NCBI RefSeq assembly: GCF_023734775.1
Contig: NZ_AP025732.1
Span: 6,322,501-6,386,500, forward strand
Length of the DNA stretch: 64,000 bases
Source: Nostoc cf. commune SO-36
GTDB lineage: Bacteria > Cyanobacteriota > Cyanobacteriia > Cyanobacteriales > Nostocaceae
Direction: 5' to 3'
The notes under the pieces were generated by a model that made no database searches, was not told the DNA's origin, and saw nothing but the letters and a program-made list of their open reading frames with translations. The position numbers were made by a program, and so were the translations under genes. Positions 58,769-64,000 of this stretch are shown in pieces; position 1 is the stretch's first letter, and each line of letters begins with the position of its first letter.

Positions 58769-60100
58769 ATGCTCCTAGATTTAGAAAGATTTTATCAGGC
58801 TTGCAATCCAAGCAGACCTCTAATTATAGGAAACGCTAGCGATCGCAGGTACTATATCGATTTTGCTGCGGTACGGGGTGGCAAAATTATCGAAGCTTTG
58901 CAGCGCACGATCGCTCGAATCTCGCCGGATATCCCAACCTGTCAGCTATTTACAGGACATCTCGGTTGTGGAAAATCAACAGAGTTGTTGCGCCTCAAAG
59001 CTGAGTTAGAAGTGCAACAATTTCATGTAGTTTACTTTGAGTCTACCCATGTCTTAGAAATGGCAGATGTGGATGTGACTGATATTTTGTTGGCGATCGC
59101 TGGACAGGTGAGTGAAAGCCTAGAAGCGATGAAAATTAGGTTCAAGTCTACCTACTTTACCAAGTTATTTGGTGAACTTGTGGATTTCTTGCAAACGCCA
59201 ATTGATCTTGGGGTAGAAGCCGAGTTGTCTGTGGGGATTGCCAAAATTACAGCTAAAACTAAAGAAAGTCCCCAATTGCGGCGACGGTTAAGGGATTACT
59301 TGGAACCACGAACAGCAAATATTTTGCAGTCAATTAATCAAGAATTGCTAGAAGCTGCCACCAAGGAACTGAAAACCAGGGGTAAAAAAGGACTGGTGGT
59401 AATTGTTGATAACTTGGATAGAGTCGCAATTCGACCTTTACCATCGGGGCGATCGCTGCCAGAATACTTATTTATTCAGCGTGGTGAACAGTTACGCAAA
59501 CTGAATTGTCATATAGTCTACACTATTCCCTTAGCCCTGACTTTCTCCAACGATAGCGCTGAACTTCAGCATCGTTTGGGTGGAGGAGTCGCCCCCAAAG
59601 TCTTACCGATGATACCTGTACGTTTGCGCTCTGGAGAGGTTTTTCCTCAAGGGCTAGCAATGATGCGGCAAATGGTGCTAGCTAGGGGTTTTCCAGACAT
59701 TTTGCCTAGCGATCGGTTAGGCTTAATAACAGAAGTGTTTGATAGCTTGGAAACCTTAGATCGATTGTGCCTGATGAGTGGTGGTCATGTACGCGACTTA
59801 CTAGGATTACTGTTTGACTGTCTGCGAGAACAAGATCCACCTTTTGATCGGGAATGTGTCGAACTGGTAATTCGAAGACAACGTGATTACCGAGCCAACG
59901 CCATCGATCCCCATGAGTGGGAACTAATCTTTCAGGTGGTGCAACAGCAGAGAGTCAGAGGTGATATAGAATACCACACCCTATTGCGAAGTTTATTTGT
60001 ATTTGAATACCGCGATCATCAAGGAGCTTGGTTTGCCGTCAACCCAGTTTTAGCAGAGACGGAAAAATTTAAATCATGGTTGAACGACACCCACAAGTAG
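58769..60100 (+). CDS. P-loop AAA-type ATPase paired with STAND protein
   Basis: 443 residues. Walker A QLFTGHLGCGKSTELLRLKA (near residue 64), Walker B KGLVVIVDNLDRVAIRP, and sensor-like LNCHIVYTIPLALTF. The C-terminal part is helical and may be a winged helix (LMSGGHVRDLLGLLFDCLRE). No membrane segment. Its 3' end overlaps the start of the next gene by 25 bp in another frame, so the two are translationally coupled and probably form a functional pair. Role unknown; ATPases of this type occur next to large signalling or conflict proteins in cyanobacteria. Confidence 0.75.
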   Translation: MLLDLERFYQACNPSRPLIIGNASDRRYYIDFAAVRGGKIIEALQRTIARISPDIPTCQLFTGHLGCGKSTELLRLKAELEVQQFHVVYFESTHVLEMADVDVTDILLAIAGQVSESLEAMKIRFKSTYFTKLFGELVDFLQTPIDLGVEAELSVGIAKITAKTKESPQLRRRLRDYLEPRTANILQSINQELLEAATKELKTRGKKGLVVIVDNLDRVAIRPLPSGRSLPEYLFIQRGEQLRKLNCHIVYTIPLALTFSNDSAELQHRLGGGVAPKVLPMIPVRLRSGEVFPQGLAMMRQMVLARGFPDILPSDRLGLITEVFDSLETLDRLCLMSGGHVRDLLGLLFDCLREQDPPFDRECVELVIRRQRDYRANAIDPHEWELIFQVVQQQRVRGDIEYHTLLRSLFVFEYRDHQGAWFAVNPVLAETEKFKSWLNDTHK

Positions 60101-63100
60101 ATGTAAGAGCAGCTAATGAGCGTGCTTTGCGAAGTTTGGGGAGAGCAATTACCCTTTCTAGTGGTCAATTTTCCCTAGTTTTGGTGTGCTGCAATTATCG
60201 AGTTTTGCAAGAGCTTATGCTACAAAGACTTGAAGAACTCTCTTCAGGAGTACACCAAATTCAAAAGGTAGTTCTGCCGCATAATGCTAGAAGTCTTTAC
60301 ACAAGTATTCATTTACAACTGCTAACCGCAGCTAATCCGCCATCGGCGTTGATGATTTTAGGTTTAGAGTCAGTAGATGGACTCGATGATTTACTTCGAT
60401 CTGTCAATCATATTCGAGATGAATTTCGCAAACGCCACCCATTTCCGATGATTGTGTGGGTGAATGAGGATGTATTGCAAAAAGTAGTGCGTTTAGCACC
60501 AGATTTCGCTAGTTGGGCGGCGACACCGATTCGGTTTGAAATGACAACTCAATCACTGCTGCAATTTCTGCAACAGGAAACTGACTCTTTATTTGCTACA
60601 ATATTACGAACCGACCCCGCACAACACCAACCTCATTCTACAGTCGAGCAAGTCTGGGAACATAGCTATGAACTCCACTTTGCCATTAGAGAGTTGCATA
60701 ATCGTGGTATTACCTTAGAGCCAGAATTACACGCTAGTTTAGAATTTGTTTTTGGTTTAGATAATTATATTAGCGATCGCATTGATACAGCTTTAAGCCA
60801 TTTTCAGCAAAGCTTGCTAGTTTGGCAAAAGTTGGCAAAGAAAGGGGATGAGGAGGAGTTTACTTCTCCTGCTCCCTTTACTTCTCCATCTCCTCCATCT
60901 CCCCCATCTCCTTTACTTCTGCGACAGGGAATTTTGCTGTTTTATATTGGGCTGTGTTATTGCCGTTTTGCAGAGCAAAATCAAACAGAAAATCGCCGCC
61001 ATTGGTATACAGCTAAATCTTATTTCCAGCAGTGCTTGAATATCTTGCAGGTGGCTGGACGTTTAGACATAGTTGCTGGATTTATTGGTCAACTTGCAGA
61101 GGTTTTGCAATATCTGCAAGAGTGGGAAGAGTTGCAGACTGTTGCTCAAAAGTCTTTGGAGTTACATCAAACTTATGGTAGTCAAATCCAATTAGCTTGT
61201 GACTATGGTTTTTTGGCACAAGTGGCTGTGCAGCAGTCGCGGTGGGTACAGGCGAGTATTTTAGCACACGTATCACTGCTGAAATTAGGTGAGGCGCAAA
61301 AGCACAACGACCCTCATAACTGCTTATTTCCATTATTATTGGCGCAAATTTACTATTTAGTGTTGGCAAAAGCACAGCGCAATATAGGTGAGCTAGAAGT
61401 TGCGCATGAATATTTAGAAAAGGCGACAAAAGAACTGCCGACAGCCTTAGAAAGCAGTGCCCATCAATACGATGCCCATCGTTATATTCGCTTATTGCGG
61501 ACACTGCGATCGCTCTACTTTGAAGAAGGTCGGTATCTGGAAGCTTATTACATTCGACAGAAACGGCGTTCTGTTGAACAGCAGTATGGTTTTCGGGCTT
61601 TTATCGGTGCGGGACGCTTGCAACCCCAAAGGCAAGCGACAAACCCAGCATTGATGTCACCTTCTGGAAGTACCAGCGTGGCTTTAGAAATTGCCGCTTC
61701 TGGTCGGGAGCGTGATATTAATAACTTAATTGGCAGAATTAGCCGCGCCGATCAAAAGCTAACGGTGATTCATGGTCAATCAGGGGTAGGTAAGAGTTCT
61801 ATTGTCACGGCGGGTTTAGTTCCGGCGCTGCAAAATCGAGCCATTGGCGATCAAATAGCCGTGCCTGTGGTGCTACAAGTTTATACAGATTGGTCACGGG
61901 AATTAGGAAAATCTTTAAGTGAGGCGATGTCTAATGACCCATCCCTTGCCATTTACGCTGATATGAAGCCAGAAGTAGCCAATGAAGCAGAAACTTTGCC
62001 TTACTCTGACACACCGATCACCATTTTCAAAATTTTACAACAACTAAAAGAAAATGCTGACAACCATCTGATCACAGTTTTAATTTTTGACCAGTTTGAA
62101 GAATTTTTCTTTGGTTATAGCGATCGCAATCAAAAACAGGAGTTTGATAAATTTATTAGCGATTGTCTGAATATACCCTTTGTAAAAGTTATTTTTTCCT
62201 TGCGAGAAGATTATTTACATCGTTTATTAGACTTTAAAAATGTTTCTGCGCTGGAAGCGATTAATAATAATATTCTCGACAAGCATATCCGCTATCAGTT
62301 AAATAATTTTTCGCCAGAATATGCTAAAGCAATTATCCAAAAATTGACAGAGCGATCGCACTTTAATTTAACACCTGCTTTAATTGATGCCTTAATCGAA
62401 GATTTATCAACAGAATTTGGAGAAGTCCGCCCCATTGAGCTACAAGTTGTCGGAGCGCAAATTCAAGATGAGCGCATTACTACACTAGAAGAATATCAGC
62501 CATATAGACCCAACAAACTCATCGAGCGATATCTTAAGGAACTAATTAAAGATTGCGGCCCAGAGAATGAAAGAGCCGCTTTACTTGTCTTATATTTACT
62601 CACAGATGAAAGTAACAACCGACCTTTTAAAACTCGTGCTGAGTTAGCGGCGCAGCTAGCAGAATTAGAAGATGCTGGCAAATTAGATTTAGTATTAGAG
62701 ATTTTAGTCAGCTCAGGCTTAGTGGTTCTTTTCCCTGATGTACCAGAACGCTATCAACTGATTCACGATTATTTAGTAGACTTGATTCGCTACCTGCAAC
62801 AACAAGAATCGAGTTTACAAGTACAACTAAATCAGTTGCGCTCTAAAGTAGAACAAAGTAAAGCTGAAATTGATCGGCTCAAGAGCGAACTTAGCCAAAA
62901 TAGCCAGCGATCGCAATTGATAGATTCTCATCCCCAACAAAGTTTAGACTTATTAACAGAGTTGCGAGAATTACACAAGCGGGAAGAATTGAGTCAGTTA
63001 GAAATTGAGCAATTGCGAGCTGAACTTAAAGAAAAAGAGTTAACAGCTAAACTTGCGGAAAGTCAAAAGAAACAAAGACTCAGTGAAGCTCAATTAAATC

Positions 63101-64000
63101 GTTCGCTAAAAATCGCCCTAACTGCTTCTTTTCTCGCCATATTAGGATTAAGTGTTTCCATCGTCACAGCAGTAGATAGCGAAATTAAAACCCTCAGTGC
63201 ATCTAGTGAAGCCCTCTTTGCCTCGCAAAAAGGTATTGATGCCTTAAAGGAGGGTTTAAAGGCAGGGAAAAAATTACAACAAACAGTTTGGGTAGATTCC
63301 TATACAAAAGAGCAAGTACGGACGGCATTATATCAAGCCGTTTCTGGGTTAAAAGAATATAACCGCTTGGACGGGCATATATCTGGGGTAAATAGTGTTG
63401 CATTCAGCCCTGATCGCTCTTTAATTGCCTCAGCCAGTGCAGATACTACAATCAAACTCTGGCATCCCGATGGTAGCTTGGTTAAAACCTTGTCGGGCCA
63501 TGAAGATGTAGTTAATAGTGTCAGTTTCAGCCCAGATGGTCAAATTGTTGCTTCCGCCAGTCAAGACAGGACAGTAAAACTTTGGAGTCGAGATGGTCAA
63601 CTGCTTGCTACCTTATTAGGGCATCAAGCTGTGGTGAATAGTGTTAGTTTCAGCCCAGATGGGCAGATTATTGCTTCGGCGAGTACAGACAAAACAGTGA
63701 AATTGTGGAGCCGAGATGGTAAGCTGCTCAAAACCTTGCAAGGACATGATGGTGCAGTTTTGAGTGTCGCTTGGTCAACCGATGGACAAACCATTGCTTC
63801 TGGGAGTGCTGACAAAACAGTGAAATTGTGGAGTCGGGATGGTAAGCTGCTCAAAACCTTGCAGGGACATGAAGATGCAGTTTTGAGTGTCGCTTGGTCG
63901 CCCGATGCTAAAACTATTGCTTCAGCTAGTTTAGACCAGACAATCAAACTGTGGAATCTGGAGGGTAAATTACTGCGAACCTTATCAGGGCATAGTGCTG
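60076..64000 (+). CDS. nSTAND ATPase with TPR-like region, membrane segment and WD40 repeats (partial, 3' end outside window)
   Basis: Open from ATG 60076 to the window end, over 1300 residues. Residues 1-185: an uncharacterised N-terminal domain (SSGQFSLVLVCCNYRVLQEL, SALMILGLESVDGLDDLL). About 190-490: helical repeats of TPR type (GILLFYIGLCYCRFAEQN), with a Pro/Ser-rich tract near 265. About 550-900: STAND NTPase with LEIAASGRERDINNLIGRIS, Walker A VIHGQSGVGKSSIVTAGLVP, Walker B LIFDQFEEFFFG and IHDYLVDLIRYLQQQ. About 910-1000: coiled coil. About 1010-1035: one membrane segment (IALTASFLAILGLSVSIVTA). From 1098: WD40 repeats of 41 residues (GHEDVVNSVSFSPDGQIVAS), five complete and a sixth cut by the window end. 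Confidence 0.87.
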   Translation, partial: MVERHPQVDVRAANERALRSLGRAITLSSGQFSLVLVCCNYRVLQELMLQRLEELSSGVHQIQKVVLPHNARSLYTSIHLQLLTAANPPSALMILGLESVDGLDDLLRSVNHIRDEFRKRHPFPMIVWVNEDVLQKVVRLAPDFASWAATPIRFEMTTQSLLQFLQQETDSLFATILRTDPAQHQPHSTVEQVWEHSYELHFAIRELHNRGITLEPELHASLEFVFGLDNYISDRIDTALSHFQQSLLVWQKLAKKGDEEEFTSPAPFTSPSPPSPPSPLLLRQGILLFYIGLCYCRFAEQNQTENRRHWYTAKSYFQQCLNILQVAGRLDIVAGFIGQLAEVLQYLQEWEELQTVAQKSLELHQTYGSQIQLACDYGFLAQVAVQQSRWVQASILAHVSLLKLGEAQKHNDPHNCLFPLLLAQIYYLVLAKAQRNIGELEVAHEYLEKATKELPTALESSAHQYDAHRYIRLLRTLRSLYFEEGRYLEAYYIRQKRRSVEQQYGFRAFIGAGRLQPQRQATNPALMSPSGSTSVALEIAASGRERDINNLIGRISRADQKLTVIHGQSGVGKSSIVTAGLVPALQNRAIGDQIAVPVVLQVYTDWSRELGKSLSEAMSNDPSLAIYADMKPEVANEAETLPYSDTPITIFKILQQLKENADNHLITVLIFDQFEEFFFGYSDRNQKQEFDKFISDCLNIPFVKVIFSLREDYLHRLLDFKNVSALEAINNNILDKHIRYQLNNFSPEYAKAIIQKLTERSHFNLTPALIDALIEDLSTEFGEVRPIELQVVGAQIQDERITTLEEYQPYRPNKLIERYLKELIKDCGPENERAALLVLYLLTDESNNRPFKTRAELAAQLAELEDAGKLDLVLEILVSSGLVVLFPDVPERYQLIHDYLVDLIRYLQQQESSLQVQLNQLRSKVEQSKAEIDRLKSELSQNSQRSQLIDSHPQQSLDLLTELRELHKREELSQLEIEQLRAELKEKELTAKLAESQKKQRLSEAQLNRSLKIALTASFLAILGLSVSIVTAVDSEIKTLSASSEALFASQKGIDALKEGLKAGKKLQQTVWVDSYTKEQVRTALYQAVSGLKEYNRLDGHISGVNSVAFSPDRSLIASASADTTIKLWHPDGSLVKTLSGHEDVVNSVSFSPDGQIVASASQDRTVKLWSRDGQLLATLLGHQAVVNSVSFSPDGQIIASASTDKTVKLWSRDGKLLKTLQGHDGAVLSVAWSTDGQTIASGSADKTVKLWSRDGKLLKTLQGHEDAVLSVAWSPDAKTIASASLDQTIKLWNLEGKLLRTLSGHSA

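Noticed and set aside
61082..61504. 140-codon minus-strand frame
   Set aside because: Antisense shadow of the helical-repeat region of the STAND gene, which is open and domain-supported on the plus strand.

Overview
The window is chromosomal DNA of a filamentous, heterocyst-type cyanobacterium, most likely Nostoc or a close relative. Evidence: very frequent HIP1 octamers (GCGATCGC), heptamer-type short tandem repeats in spacers, chlorophyll and bilin enzymes (ChlI, AcsF, heme oxygenase), the cyanobacterial bicarbonate transporter SbtA with its PII-like partner SbtB, PEP-CTERM remains, and a glycosyltransferase cluster resembling the hormogonium polysaccharide (hps) genes. No rRNA, phage or complete insertion sequence was seen; the only tRNA is tRNA-Arg(ACG).

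Layout. 1-4.1 kb: Gld-type ABC transporter (ATPase end, permease, GldG-like, DUF4340), interrupted by an inverted four-helix-bundle gene between perfect 21-bp inverted repeats. 4.2-7.3 kb: frameshifted purU, a PEP-CTERM remnant, PhoD phosphatase. 7.4-11.4 kb: a divergent pair, a TM/coiled-coil protein and a TerB-dynamin GTPase fusion. 11.4-23.4 kb: a chemotaxis locus (ruined hybrid kinase, CheC-like phosphatase and response regulator on the minus strand; CheA, CheW, soluble MCP, then CheB and CheR on the plus strand) split by a GC-richer sbtA-sbtB segment. 23.6-30.5 kb: DUF2945, M41-like peptidase, SF2 helicase-HNH protein, ruined GH10-like gene, frameshifted orphan cytosine-5 methyltransferase. 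30.6-41.4 kb: chlI, acsF, metallophosphoesterase, a 21-bp minisatellite, two cell-wall enzymes, glycosyltransferase, MFS transporter, tRNA, moaC. 41.4-48.7 kb: small cyanobacterial hypotheticals, a CobW-type GTPase, heme oxygenase, glmM. 49-56.9 kb: polysaccharide cluster. 57.4-64 kb: 1-Cys peroxiredoxin, then an overlapping AAA ATPase / STAND-WD40 gene pair that runs off the window.

A recurring oddity is the number of single-base insertions or deletions that break otherwise well conserved reading frames (purU, hybrid kinase, cheA, sbtA, GH10-like, methyltransferase, MFS, two glycosyltransferases). Many lie in short homopolymers, so draft-assembly error competes with real gene decay. Functions are inferred by reading motifs; no database search was run.
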